A stretch of DNA of 64,000 bases from the NCBI RefSeq assembly GCF_019308285.1, contig NZ_WWEM01000035.1, positions 186,001 through 250,000 on the forward strand. The letters are read 5' to 3'. Made by a program: the position numbers and the translations under genes. Of this stretch, positions 1-9,292 are shown in pieces (the first letter of the stretch is position 1; each line of letters begins with the position of its first letter). The stretch is from Flavobacterium quisquiliarum (GTDB lineage Bacteria > Bacteroidota > Bacteroidia > Flavobacteriales > Flavobacteriaceae). A model generated the notes under the pieces. The model was not told where the DNA came from. It searched no databases and saw nothing but the letters and a program-made list of their open reading frames with translations.

Positions 1-1
1 G

Positions 2-553
2 ATTGATGAAGAAACAGCTCTAAGAATGCAGCACAAAATTACTACTGGAGCCGAAAATTTGTTATCATCGATGGAAGATATTCTGCTTTGGAGCAAAGGA
101 CAAATGGATAACTTTAAACCTCAGTTTAGAAAAATTGCCATTTCTACTTTGTTTGAAGAAACCGAAAAACATTTTTCAAGTATAGAAAATATCGAAATCT
201 TATTCGAAAATCCTGAAAACATCTCTCTAAAAACAGATGAAAACTATCTAAAAACCATTATCCGAAACCTTACGGGAAATGCCATAAAAGCTTTGGACAA
301 AACTCCAAATGCCAAAATCATCTGGAAAGCCTGGCAGGAAAACGGAAAAAACTATCTTTCTATTACCGATAATGGTCCAGGCGGCACACAGGAAAAATTC
401 AAAGCTTTATACGATGAATCGCAAGTTATTGGAATCAAATCCGGTTTAGGTCTGCATTTAATTCGGGATTTGACATCGGCTATTAATTGTAAGATAGAAG
501 TCTGCTCCAAACCAAATGCCGGCGCTACTTTTACTATTATTTTTAATGCATAA
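2..553 (+). CDS. Sensor histidine kinase, C-terminal part (5' truncated by window edge)
   Basis: The reading frame is open to the window's left edge, so this is the end of a longer protein. The first residues look like the second helix of a dimerisation domain; the phosphoacceptor His lies upstream, outside the window. A GHKL/HATPase_c domain follows: an N-box-like stretch (NLTGNAIKAL), a G1 box (DNGPGG) and a G2-like SGLGLHLI. It should phosphorylate a response regulator that is not in the window. The input domain cannot be seen, so the signal is unknown. Confidence 0.85.
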   Translation: MDEETALRMQHKITTGAENLLSSMEDILLWSKGQMDNFKPQFRKIAISTLFEETEKHFSSIENIEILFENPENISLKTDENYLKTIIRNLTGNAIKALDKTPNAKIIWKAWQENGKNYLSITDNGPGGTQEKFKALYDESQVIGIKSGLGLHLIRDLTSAINCKIEVCSKPNAGATFTIIFNA

Positions 554-554
554 A

Positions 555-725
555 TTTTTAAACACATAGAAACATAGTATTTCTTTGTGCGTAAAAGGCG
601 TTTCACTTAATTTGAATACACATAGCTTTATACATAAAATCTAGCCAAACTAATTCTATGTTTTTTAAAACAAATGAAATGCCTTTACCAAGTCTCTAAA
701 AACTATGTTTCTATGTGTTTAAAAA
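555..725. repeat. Long inverted repeat between kinase and trxA
   Basis: Perfect 24-bp arms at 555-578 and 702-725 (core CACATAGAAACATAGT and its complement) enclose about 120 bp. The element starts right after the kinase stop codon. It has the same architecture as other long intergenic hairpins in this window and could fold at the 3' end of the kinase transcript. Confidence 0.8.
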
Positions 726-740
726 ACTTTACCCCAATAA

Positions 741-770
741 AAAAGGCTTGACTTTCGTCAAACCTCTTTT
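741..770 (-). terminator. Intrinsic terminator of trxA
   Basis: On the minus strand a GGTTTGAC / GTCAAGCC stem with a GAAA loop is followed by a T run. It lies about 25 bp beyond the trxA stop codon. Confidence 0.8.
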
Positions 771-793
771 ATATAAACTGTAACCTTAAAAGA

Positions 794-1111
794 TTACAAT
801 AAAGCGTCTAAGCTATCTGCGTAGGCTTGTTTCGGAGCAACTCCTACTTGTTTTCCTACTACTTCACCATTTTGAAACACCAAAACAGTTGGTATGTTAC
901 GCACACCATATTTTGCAGCAAATTCTTGGTTAGCATCTACATCTACTTTACCAACAACTACTTTACCAGCATATTCCTCACTTAATTGGTCAATGATTGG
1001 ACCAACCATTCTACAAGGACCACACCATGCTGCCCAAAAATCTACCATTACTGGTTTATCTGATTTTAAAACTACTTCATCAAAAGTAGCATCTGTTATT
1101 GCTAATGCCAT
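794..1111 (-). CDS. trxA: Thioredoxin
   Basis: A 105-residue single-domain thioredoxin, the usual length. It carries the canonical active site WCGPC with redox cysteines at about residues 30 and 33, preceded by VDFWAAW, and the cis-Pro loop NIPTVLVF. There is no signal peptide, so it is cytoplasmic: a general disulfide reductase recycled by thioredoxin reductase. It is monocistronic, with its own terminator. Identification is secure. Confidence 0.97.
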   Translation of the reverse strand: MALAITDATFDEVVLKSDKPVMVDFWAAWCGPCRMVGPIIDQLSEEYAGKVVVGKVDVDANQEFAAKYGVRNIPTVLVFQNGEVVGKQVGVAPKQAYADSLDALL

Positions 1112-1343
1112 AATATATTTAGATTAAAATTAGGTCTGAAATTATTAACTTTCAAACTACAGTACAAATTTAGAAATTAAAAATAAATCAAACACCATTA
1201 CTAAATTAGTTTTCATTATAAATGTATTGTCATTAATTATCAACTTCCCTAATGTCAATTTACAATTTATTTTACTGAAAATCAACCAAATAAAATGTTA
1301 ATCTTTTTTGTAGTATCTTTAATACTCCAAAGATGTTATTCAA

Positions 1344-3818
1344 ATGCAGCAAATTTTACTTCAAATAAAATCCTTTCTTCAATCTGAGCCTTTTAAAAAA
1401 TACGCCAAGCGTTTTGGCTTTTTTATTCTCGGACTCATCGCCATTCTTCTGCTTGCCTGCGGTGCTTTGTCTATATATTTCAATCAAAACAAAATAGAGA
1501 TTATAGCCAAAGTCAATCATAAAATCAATGAGAATATCAACGGTCAGTTTCATATTACCGACTTCCATTATAAATTTCTAACTGGTTTCCCGAATTTTAC
1601 TTTAGCTTTAAGCGATGTAGAACTCAAAGACAATCAATGGAATCTACACAAACATACTTTATTGAAAGCCAAAGAAATTGAAGCCCGTTTAAATATTTGG
1701 AGCTTGTTAAGTCATGAAATCAATATTCATAAAATCCTAATTAATGATGCTGTAATTAATATCTACAAAGCCGAAAACGGATATTCTAACACCAATATTT
1801 TTAAAGCTAAGAAAAAGAAAACAACTTCAAAAGGCGAGAAACCCGAAACTACAATTGATGAAGTAAACCTCAACAATGTTCATGTAATTATAGACAATCA
1901 TCTCGGACATAAATTATTTGATTTTGATGTAGCCAGTTTAAAATCGAAAGTGGATTATGATGACGAAAACTGGCAGACCAATTTGTTTTTAAAAACCAAG
2001 ATTAATAGTCTGGCTTTTAATACCGTTCACGGAAGTTTTGCCAAAGAAAAATGGCTTGAAGGAAATTTTGATATTTCGTATGCAGAAAAACATCAAAAAA
2101 TTGACATCAAGACGCAACAACTTAAAATTGGTGATGACCGATTTGATATTGTTGCCTTTTTTAATATCGGAAAAAACAATTCGCTGTTCGGCATCAATAT
2201 CGGGACTGATATTTTATGGCGAAGTGCTTCAAATTTGCTTTCTGCCAATATCAGTTCAAAACTGAATCAGTTTGATTTGAAAAAACCGATAAAAGTCAAC
2301 TGCGATATTAAAGGGGATTTGAATGTTGAAGGAGATCCGAAAATTGTGGTTCAGGCCGATATCCGAAACAACGAACTGACCATTCCAGATGGTTTGTTTA
2401 CCAATTGTAGTTTTAAAGGCATTTTTACTAATAATTTTAAACCTGAAAACGGATTTAATGATCCGAATTCGGCTATAATTTTAAAAAATTTTAAGGCCGA
2501 ATACCAAACCATTCCGCTTACCATTGCACAGGCAGTTATTAATAATCTCGAAAAACCCATTGCCACCGGAATCGTAAATGCTGATTTTGACATTTCGAAA
2601 CTAAACGGAATGACGAACGAAAAAATCCTGCATTTTGAAAGTGGTCATGCCAAAGCCAACTTAAATTTTCAGTTTGATATTGTTGATTTATACATCAACA
2701 AACCACGTTTTACAGGCGATGTCGATATTAACAATGCTACTTTCGATTATCTGCCAAAAAACATTCATGCCGAAAAAACGGCTGTACAATTATCGTTTAC
2801 AGAACAAGCACTTTACATCAAGAAAATCGCTTATAAACACAAAAACAATATTATCCGCATTGACGGAAAAATCGATAACTTCCTGAATCTGTATTACGAC
2901 GCACCCGAAAAAATGGTCGTAAACTGGAACATTTATTGTCCCAATATTGATGTGAAACAATTTTTGGGCGTTTTAAAAACTTCTCCAGCACAAAAAACAG
3001 TTCAGAAAAAAACTGTAAAAAAACAAAATATCAATTTTACCAATCAGTTAAAATCGGTTATAGATAAATGTACTGCAATCATTAACCTCAAAGCCGATAA
3101 AATCACATACGGTTCGCTTACCGCAACCAATACGCAAGCAACTTTACAAATGCTGGATTCTAAATTACTGCTCAAAAATGGAACTTTGCAGACTTCTGGT
3201 GGCAATATTACATTTAACGGGGCAGTTCAGCCAAGCGGTAATCAATACATTTTTAGTTCGAATGCTCAGGTAAATCAGGTAGACATTGCCAGTTTCCTGA
3301 GATCTTTCCATAATTTCGGAATCCAATCTTTCAGTCCAAAAAATATTCGAGGCCGATTAACTTCCAACGCTAATGTTACCGGTTTAATGAGCAGTAAAGG
3401 CGATTTGATTGTGAATTCAATGAGAGGGAAACTAGATTTTAATGTCAATCAAGGCGCTTTACTCAACTTTGAACCCATTATGAAAATCGGTAAATTTGCT
3501 TTTCCGCTTCGTGATGTCGAGAATATTACGTTCAGCGATTTATCGGGTTCGCTGAATCTTCGTGGCGAGCAAATCGATGTAAACAAACTCACCATTAGTT
3601 CCAGCGTCCTAAACTTCGACATCGACGGAATTTATTCTTTCGGGCGAGGCACAAATCTGGCGCTTACCATTCCGCTTCGAAATTCTAAAAACGATGTCAA
3701 TCTCGCCACTAAAGCAGAACGAAAAGCCGTTCGCGAGCGTGGGATTGTTTTGCATTTGATTGCTTATGATAATGAGGGAAAAATTAAGGTTAAGTTTGGG
3801 AAGAAGGATAAAGAATAG
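1344..3818 (+). CDS. AsmA family protein
   Basis: 824 residues. A cytoplasmic N-terminus of about 24 residues is followed by one membrane helix (about residues 25-46). The long remainder is beta-rich, as in AsmA/TamB/YhdP-like proteins, and the C-terminal part (from about residue 560) resembles AsmA C-terminal repeats. Family members are inner-membrane-anchored periplasmic bridge-like proteins implicated in lipid transport to, or assembly of, the outer membrane. The charged Lys/Thr-rich stretch around residues 155-170 is probably a linker. No partner genes lie nearby; its substrate is unknown. Confidence 0.85.
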   Translation: MQQILLQIKSFLQSEPFKKYAKRFGFFILGLIAILLLACGALSIYFNQNKIEIIAKVNHKINENINGQFHITDFHYKFLTGFPNFTLALSDVELKDNQWNLHKHTLLKAKEIEARLNIWSLLSHEINIHKILINDAVINIYKAENGYSNTNIFKAKKKKTTSKGEKPETTIDEVNLNNVHVIIDNHLGHKLFDFDVASLKSKVDYDDENWQTNLFLKTKINSLAFNTVHGSFAKEKWLEGNFDISYAEKHQKIDIKTQQLKIGDDRFDIVAFFNIGKNNSLFGINIGTDILWRSASNLLSANISSKLNQFDLKKPIKVNCDIKGDLNVEGDPKIVVQADIRNNELTIPDGLFTNCSFKGIFTNNFKPENGFNDPNSAIILKNFKAEYQTIPLTIAQAVINNLEKPIATGIVNADFDISKLNGMTNEKILHFESGHAKANLNFQFDIVDLYINKPRFTGDVDINNATFDYLPKNIHAEKTAVQLSFTEQALYIKKIAYKHKNNIIRIDGKIDNFLNLYYDAPEKMVVNWNIYCPNIDVKQFLGVLKTSPAQKTVQKKTVKKQNINFTNQLKSVIDKCTAIINLKADKITYGSLTATNTQATLQMLDSKLLLKNGTLQTSGGNITFNGAVQPSGNQYIFSSNAQVNQVDIASFLRSFHNFGIQSFSPKNIRGRLTSNANVTGLMSSKGDLIVNSMRGKLDFNVNQGALLNFEPIMKIGKFAFPLRDVENITFSDLSGSLNLRGEQIDVNKLTISSSVLNFDIDGIYSFGRGTNLALTIPLRNSKNDVNLATKAERKAVRERGIVLHLIAYDNEGKIKVKFGKKDKE

Positions 3819-3914
3819 AGTCAAAATTACCATTTATCAAATCCCGTTTGTGGAAAACATTATTCCTAATTTTAGATTATTATTCCTAAATTGCACCTTC
3901 AATTTTAGCTAAAA

Positions 3915-5150
3915 ATGACGGGAGAAGAAAAGATCAATATTGATGAATTTGATAGTAAAAAATTTAAAAATCGCTTTGTCGAAGAAGAAGATAACCGAAA
4001 AGCTGTTTTAACACATTATCTACATAATTATCGCAATGGGATCAAAGATCATTTTGAAAAAGAAGCTACAGAATACTTAAAACAAATTGTTGAATATAAA
4101 AATGAAGAAGAAAATATAAATATCCTTTCTGATTCTGCATTACAACAATTACTTTTTGAAGTGGAAGATGTTCCATTTCCTACTCCTGAAAATTACACTT
4201 TTAAATTTATAGATCTATTTGCAGGAATTGGAGGTTTTAGAATCGCACTTCAAAATGTTGGAGGAAAATGTGTTTATACAAGCGAATGGAATGTTGATTC
4301 ACAGAAAACATATCGCTCTAATTTTGGAGAAGTGCCATTTGGTGATATTACTAAAGAAACTACAAAAAATTATATTCCTGATGATTTCCAAGTTTTATGT
4401 GCTGGATTTCCTTGCCAGGCCTTTTCAATAGCTGGATATCGAAAAGGATTTCATGACACTAGAGGAACTTTGTTTTTTGATTTGGAAAAAATTATCGAAA
4501 CCAAAAGACCTAAAGTAGTTTTTCTAGAAAACGTAAAAAATTTAGTTTCTCATGATAAAGGAAATACTTTTAAAGTAATCTTAGAGATATTAGAAGAAAA
4601 ACTTGGTTATAAAGCATATACAAAAGTGCTAAACTCTTCGACTCATGCAAATGTTCCACAAAATAGAGAAAGAATTTTTATTGTAGCATTTGACAAAAAG
4701 CAAGTACCAAATCATGGAGATTTCAAATTCCCTGAACCAGTACCTTTGACAAAAACTATTCACGATATTTTAGAAAAAGGAAAACAAGCTGATAATTTAT
4801 ATTATAAAAAAGAGCATCAATATTATTCTGAACTTGAAAAAACAATAACTTCAAAGGACACAATATATCAATGGAGAAGAGTTTATGTTAGGGAAAACAA
4901 AAATCAAGTTTGTCCAACTCTAACAGCAAATATGGGAACAGGAGGCCATAATGTGCCTTTAATTCTAGATGATTATGGTATAAGAAAATTAACTCCTAAA
5001 GAATGTTTTGCTTTTCAAGGTTATCCAGTGGATAAGTATATTTTACCAAGTATTGCAAACAGCAAATTATACATGCAGGCAGGAAATTCTGTTACGACTC
5101 CATTAATTGAAAGAATAAGTCAAGAAATTTTAAATGTTTTATCTCCATGA
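3915..5150 (+). CDS. DNA (cytosine-5-)-methyltransferase of a type II restriction-modification system
   Basis: 411 residues with the ordered C5-methyltransferase motifs: SAM-binding motif I (IDLFAGIGG, about residues 99-107), catalytic motif IV (GFPCQAFS, Cys about 167), ENV motif VI (VFLENVKNL), motif VIII (VPQNRERIFIV) and motif X (AGNSVTTPL). An N-terminal extension of about 95 charged, helical residues precedes motif I and is longer than in minimal enzymes. The stop overlaps the next start by 4 bp (ATGA), so the two are translationally coupled. It should methylate and protect the site cut by the following gene's product. The region looks even more AT-rich than its neighbours by eye, consistent with acquisition by transfer. 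The target sequence cannot be read from the gene. Confidence 0.95.
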   Translation: MTGEEKINIDEFDSKKFKNRFVEEEDNRKAVLTHYLHNYRNGIKDHFEKEATEYLKQIVEYKNEEENINILSDSALQQLLFEVEDVPFPTPENYTFKFIDLFAGIGGFRIALQNVGGKCVYTSEWNVDSQKTYRSNFGEVPFGDITKETTKNYIPDDFQVLCAGFPCQAFSIAGYRKGFHDTRGTLFFDLEKIIETKRPKVVFLENVKNLVSHDKGNTFKVILEILEEKLGYKAYTKVLNSSTHANVPQNRERIFIVAFDKKQVPNHGDFKFPEPVPLTKTIHDILEKGKQADNLYYKKEHQYYSELEKTITSKDTIYQWRRVYVRENKNQVCPTLTANMGTGGHNVPLILDDYGIRKLTPKECFAFQGYPVDKYILPSIANSKLYMQAGNSVTTPLIERISQEILNVLSP

Positions 5151-6460
5151 GCGTATGGGAACAATTTTCTGTTGAACAAAGAGATGAGTACATAAAATTT
5201 TTACAAGTTTATGGAGCATTATCCAATTTATTTCGTCAAAAACAAGGAGACTTAATACCATATCTTGATTCTAAATTTCAAGAAACCGTTTTTACAAAAA
5301 TTTTCAACAGTCAAAATGTTGATATAGGCAATACACCACATGATGTCCTTTCTGTTTTTGGCAATGACCGAATAGGAATCGGGCTAAAAACTTGGATGGG
5401 AAGTAAACCTTCTTTTCAGAAGGTTATGCAGCTCAAGCGTTATCAAAATGATATTAATGCGTATCGTAATGATTTGCATTCATTAGCTTATAAAATTTCT
5501 GAGATTAAAAATCAAAGAATGCAAAGTGATTATGAACGCTTAGGATTATCAGAAGACAAAAACATTTATCATTACATAACTCGTGACCAAGGCATTTTTA
5601 CAGTAAATGAATGTGCATATCCATTAATTGATGTAAATAAACTTAAAGATTTTAGCGCAACAACTTCCGCTCTAACTTGGTCTGATGGAAACAAGGATTA
5701 TAGATACACATTTGCTGATTCTCAAATATGGCAAAAATTTGACTCTGGCAAATACAATACCCTAACTCTCAATAAATTTGATGTAAAAATTATCGAAGAT
5801 CCTTTTTCATTTTTACTGAAAGCATACTTCGATCTTATTGAAACAACAAAAGTTTCAGAACCAGATGTAATTGAAGCTTACTTACCATTATATTCTTATC
5901 AATCTAAAGAAGTAGAAGAAAAATCTGGGTTAAATGCTTGGAATGCTGCGCCTAAAAGCAAAGGAAGTAATACTCCAAGGCCTTTAAATGAAATTTATGT
6001 CCCAATTCCTAGAGAATTTCACAAAAAGCATCCTGATTTTTTTACACCCAATATCTTTGAATTTGAAAAAATTAAGGAAGATTATAAAGGTCCTTCCAAT
6101 GAAAAACCTGAAGTTCGTTTTGTATTAAAACTCCCAAATGGAAAAACAATTCCTGCTTTAGTTACTCAAGACAATATGAAAGGCTTACAATCAGGAAGTA
6201 ATACTTTAAAAGATGAAAATGGCAAAAGATATGGGCAATCTGCATTAGGACAATGGTTGCTTGTAGATGTTTTAGGCCTAAAAGAACGAGAACCCGTAAC
6301 TCGTAAGTGGCTAGAAAAGAAAGGAACAGATTCTGTTCGTTTATGGCGTAAAAAGAACGATTATGATGTAATTAATATAGATTTTGCTCCTATTGGATCT
6401 TTTGAATTGTTTATGAAAGACGAACCTATTTCAATTGATGAAGATAATTTTATAGTTTAG
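5147..6460 (+). CDS. Probable type II restriction endonuclease
   Basis: 437 residues, overlapping the methyltransferase by 4 bp. Coupling to a C5 methyltransferase is the main evidence for function. A possible PD-(D/E)XK-like core lies near the N-terminus: E46, HD66 and IGIGLK81. I see no HxK motif of the phospholipase-D class. The C-terminal half (about residues 280-437) has a segment beginning FVLKLPNGKTIPA and continuing to ALGQWLLVDVLGL; it resembles the C-terminal specificity region of NgoFVII-like enzymes. The family assignment and catalytic residues are inference. Confidence 0.75.
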   Translation: MSVWEQFSVEQRDEYIKFLQVYGALSNLFRQKQGDLIPYLDSKFQETVFTKIFNSQNVDIGNTPHDVLSVFGNDRIGIGLKTWMGSKPSFQKVMQLKRYQNDINAYRNDLHSLAYKISEIKNQRMQSDYERLGLSEDKNIYHYITRDQGIFTVNECAYPLIDVNKLKDFSATTSALTWSDGNKDYRYTFADSQIWQKFDSGKYNTLTLNKFDVKIIEDPFSFLLKAYFDLIETTKVSEPDVIEAYLPLYSYQSKEVEEKSGLNAWNAAPKSKGSNTPRPLNEIYVPIPREFHKKHPDFFTPNIFEFEKIKEDYKGPSNEKPEVRFVLKLPNGKTIPALVTQDNMKGLQSGSNTLKDENGKRYGQSALGQWLLVDVLGLKEREPVTRKWLEKKGTDSVRLWRKKNDYDVINIDFAPIGSFELFMKDEPISIDEDNFIV

Positions 6461-6603
6461 AAATAACTTTATTTAAATCAAGAGTTTTAATCATCATTTT
6501 CAATTATTATAAATTCAAATAGTTTATAGAGAATCCCAATCTCAAAACAAATTTAACTTTAGTATTAATTCTATATATTTACTGAAGACAAATTTATTCA
6601 ACA

Positions 6604-7377
6604 ATGCCACCTAAAAACCTCTGGACACGAGAAGAATTAATCGTTGCCTTTAACTTGTATCTTACAATTGAATTTGGAAAAATACATTCTGGAAATCCCG
6701 AAGTAAAACGACTAGCTCAAATTATCGACAGAACACCAGCCGCAGTAGGAATGAGACTAGCAAATTTTGCAAGTATAGATCCATTTCATCAACAGCGAGG
6801 AATTGGTGGTTTAAAAAATGGAATGAATCAAGTTCAGCCAATTTGGGATGAATTCTTCAATAATAAAGAAGAATTACTTTTTCAAAGCGAAGAAATCTTA
6901 GCTAAAAAAGAAAATACATCAATTGAAAACAAATACAAAGACATTCTTATTGATTTAAAAGATATAAAAGGAGACACTAAAATTCGTGAAGTAAAAACCA
7001 GAGTGAATCAATGTGTTTTTAGAAAAATAGTTCTAGCAAATTATGCTAATAAATGTGCTATCACTGGTATCGATATTCCAGAATTATTACATGCGAGCCA
7101 TATTATACCTTGGTCTAAAAATGAAGAACACCGTTTAGATCCAGAAAATGGAATTTGCTTTTCTATGCTTTACGATAAGGCTTTTGATAAAGGATTAATT
7201 GGAATTAATACAGATTACAAAATATTATTTTCTGAAGCATTAAAAAAGAAAAGCAAGAGTGATTACTTTCATAAACATTTTGCTTCAATTGAAAATCAAG
7301 AGATACTTAAAGCGCAAAAATATCTACCAAAAAAAGAGTTTTTAGAGCATCACTTGGATACAATCTTTAATAAATAA
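6604..7377 (+). CDS. HNH endonuclease
   Basis: 257 residues. The N-terminal 60-70 residues (LWTREELIVAF, then IDRTPAAVGMRLANF) look like a helical DNA-binding domain. The C-terminal half is an HNH nuclease: CAITG, ASHIIPW with His about 166, then DPENGICFSMLYDKAFD. Related proteins are predicted restriction or modification-dependent nucleases. It starts 144 bp after the restriction enzyme, so it may be a third component or a separate defence gene in the same island. It ends just before a strong terminator. Whether it cuts modified or unmodified DNA is unknown. Confidence 0.85.
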   Translation: MPPKNLWTREELIVAFNLYLTIEFGKIHSGNPEVKRLAQIIDRTPAAVGMRLANFASIDPFHQQRGIGGLKNGMNQVQPIWDEFFNNKEELLFQSEEILAKKENTSIENKYKDILIDLKDIKGDTKIREVKTRVNQCVFRKIVLANYANKCAITGIDIPELLHASHIIPWSKNEEHRLDPENGICFSMLYDKAFDKGLIGINTDYKILFSEALKKKSKSDYFHKHFASIENQEILKAQKYLPKKEFLEHHLDTIFNK

Positions 7378-7400
7378 AAAGCCACTTCACAGTGGCTTTT
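7376..7400. terminator. Intrinsic terminator closing the restriction island
   Basis: The stem GCCACT / AGTGGC with a TCAC loop is flanked by A and T runs. It sits immediately after the HNH stop codon and nearly abuts the convergent hypothetical gene, so it probably works in both directions. Confidence 0.85.
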
Positions 7401-7408
7401 CTCATTTT

Positions 7409-7642
7409 CTATTCAACCTCCAAATAAGGATCCAAAATCTCGGCCAATTTATTCAGCCAATAAAAACTATCTTCAAGGCTTATGCTTTCTTGCTGCAGGA
7501 ATTCTTTTTCGTGCATTGCATTAAGCGCAAGAACATAATTTACTTGCCGAATGCTTTTCGCCATACTTTTGGAATCAATTGAATTGTTGAAGAATTCAGT
7601 TAACCTCAATTCGGTTTCTTTGGAAAGGGTGTTTGTACTCAT
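7409..7642 (-). CDS. Hypothetical small helical protein
   Basis: About 77 residues starting MSTNTLSKE; an in-frame upstream start would add only an 11-residue hydrophobic stub. The sequence is charged and apparently all-helical (LTEFFNNSIDSK, SFYWLNKLAEILD), without signal peptide or recognisable motif. I do not recognise the family. Its start is preceded by a short stretch (TCCTAAA..TTTCAGATT) nearly repeated before another small reading frame just upstream. The gene is convergent with the HNH nuclease. Confidence 0.6.
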   Translation of the reverse strand: MSTNTLSKETELRLTEFFNNSIDSKSMAKSIRQVNYVLALNAMHEKEFLQQESISLEDSFYWLNKLAEILDPYLEVE

Positions 7643-7763
7643 AATCTGAAAATTTAGGAAATATAAAACCCACATGGGTTAGCTGTCCTACGCCTTTCAG
7701 AGCGTTGCGGTTGTTTCCAATACCGCCAACATACCACGCGGGCAAATCTTTTTTTGTTTTCAT
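7596..7763 (-). CDS. Possible small protein, 55 codons
   Basis: This short minus-strand frame starts MKTKKDLPAWYVGGIGNN and ends overlapping the next gene's start in a different frame. The 15-20 bp before its ATG (TCCTAAAACTTTCAGACT) closely match the bases before the following gene's ATG, suggesting a duplicated leader or two genuine starts. No homology is recognised; coding status is uncertain. Confidence 0.35.
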   Translation of the reverse strand: MKTKKDLPAWYVGGIGNNRNALKGVGQLTHVGFIFPKFSDYEYKHPFQRNRIEVN

Positions 7764-7972
7764 AGTCTGAAAGTTTTAGGACTCCAAACATACAAAAACA
7801 AAATATAAAAAGTAAGTTTTTTCTTTATTTTAACTTAAAAATCCTAAGTAAAAATCGAAATTACAAAATTGAAAAACAATTGCTTTAAAATTTCATAATA
7901 TTTCCTTAACTCGCTTGTCTTTTACCTTTAAATTGGATAAGTTTGAGTATGAATCATTAAATATTATGCATT

Positions 7973-8287
7973 ATGAAAGTACAAATCAACACCGACAAAA
8001 ACATTGAAGGAAGTGCAAGGTTAGAAAGCTATTTTGCTGCGGAAACAGAAAAAAGCTTAGGACGTTTTCAAGATAAAATTACTCGCGTAGAGATTCATTT
8101 TGGAGACGAAAATGGAGAAAAATTCAGCTTGCATGACAAAAAATGCGTAATCGAGGTACGTCCTGTAAAATTACAGCCAATCACTGTTACAGATCATGCC
8201 GAAACCCTTGAAAAAGCATTTAGCGGTGCTTTGGCAAAGGCAAAAAAGTCGTTGACTACAACTTTCGAAAAAATAAAAGAACATTAA
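7973..8287 (+). CDS. hpf: HPF/RaiA family ribosome-associated protein
   Basis: 104 residues, matching the short ribosome hibernation factor family in length and pattern: an N-terminal beta strand MKVQINTDKNI, a central VEIHFGDENG, a conserved strand around IEVRP, and a C-terminal helix ending TTTFEKIKEH. Such proteins bind the 30S decoding region and inactivate or stabilise ribosomes in stationary phase. There is no long C-terminal dimerisation domain, so it is short HPF/RaiA rather than long HPF. It is monocistronic. Confidence 0.88.
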   Translation: MKVQINTDKNIEGSARLESYFAAETEKSLGRFQDKITRVEIHFGDENGEKFSLHDKKCVIEVRPVKLQPITVTDHAETLEKAFSGALAKAKKSLTTTFEKIKEH

Positions 8288-8299
8288 TATAATAAATAA

Positions 8300-8366
8300 G
8301 TTGCAAAGTGACAAAGTGACAAAGATTCTAAGTTTTCTTGGAACCTTTGTCACTTTGTTGCTTTAT
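8300..8366. repeat. CAAAGTGACAAAG hairpin between convergent genes
   Basis: Left arm TTGCAAAGTGACAAAG... (8300-8325) pairs with right arm CTTTGTCACTTTGTTGC (8345-8366). It sits between the convergent hpf and lipoprotein genes and may terminate both. The same words recur at 48387-48469. Confidence 0.7.
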
Positions 8367-8383
8367 TTCTATGCCACTTTCAT

Positions 8384-9037
8384 CTAAGATTTTGGCAGAG
8401 GTGCTCCTACCGCAATATCACATCTATGTCCTGGTTTTCCATGTGGCGGATTCATTCCCTCTGCTACTGTATTTTCTGTACCTTCTGTACTCAACAAAGC
8501 AGGAACAGGATTTGCAGCCGGCGGAGGTGTAACTGTAAAATTCTGTGAAACCGATCCGCTTTGAGCTGCACTTGAAGTCGCAGTTGTTTTTGGCGCAGGC
8601 GAATTTAATGGTGCTCCTACTGGAATATCACATCTATGTCCTGGTTGTCCGTGAGGCGGATTCATGCCTTTTGGTGTTTTAACTTGTGTTGTAGTAACTA
8701 CCTGTTGCTGCGTTGGATTTACTTGAACCGTTTGACCTTGCTGTGTTTGTACTTGTTGTGTAGGCGCAGAATTTAGTGGCGCTCCCACTGCAATATCACA
8801 ACGATGTCCTGGCTGTCCGTGAGCTGGATTGATCCCTTTTGTTTCTCCCATAACAGAATTTGGGTTTGTCATTGGAGCTTGTACAGCTGGCGTCGTCGCC
8901 TTTGTAGTGTCTTTTGCAAGTCCTAATCGCACCAATTCAGAAGTCGATGTGCTTTGCTGTGGCTCTAATTCTTTTTTGCAGGAAACAAATAATAAAGCGG
9001 TTATAGCGAGTGAAGTTATAAGTAGTTTTTGATTCAT
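8384..9037 (-). CDS. Lipoprotein with three HGxPGHRCDI repeats
   Basis: 217 residues from the start MNQKLLITS, which gives a clean lipoprotein signal (LFVSC, lipidated Cys about 20); the longer frame adds nine residues before the signal. The mature part is low-complexity Thr/Gln/Pro/Ala linker with three copies of a roughly 22-residue motif: N-P-x-H-G-(Q/K)-P-G-H-R-C-D-I-x-V-G-A-P-L. The last copy ends the protein. Each repeat has two His and one Cys, suggesting metal or haem contact, but this is speculation. Function unknown; expected at the cell envelope. Confidence 0.75.
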   Translation of the reverse strand: MNQKLLITSLAITALLFVSCKKELEPQQSTSTSELVRLGLAKDTTKATTPAVQAPMTNPNSVMGETKGINPAHGQPGHRCDIAVGAPLNSAPTQQVQTQQGQTVQVNPTQQQVVTTTQVKTPKGMNPPHGQPGHRCDIPVGAPLNSPAPKTTATSSAAQSGSVSQNFTVTPPPAANPVPALLSTEGTENTVAEGMNPPHGKPGHRCDIAVGAPLPKS

Positions 9038-9292
9038 GGGGAAAGTATTTTTATTGAAAATCAAATATAATAGTTTTTGAGCGATTAAATTACATGAGGA
9101 ATGTTAATGATAATTAAAGACAAGATTTTAAAATTGTTTTGATTTCGAAATCCAGATAGATCATCAGCAATTTATTTCATCCTGATAAACAACACGTTTA
9201 CGATCGCAAATACTAGATAAAAACTTCCATTTTCTTATATTCCTTATATGGTTTAAAAAAATTTATACCTTTAAACTCAAATAGTATATCTC

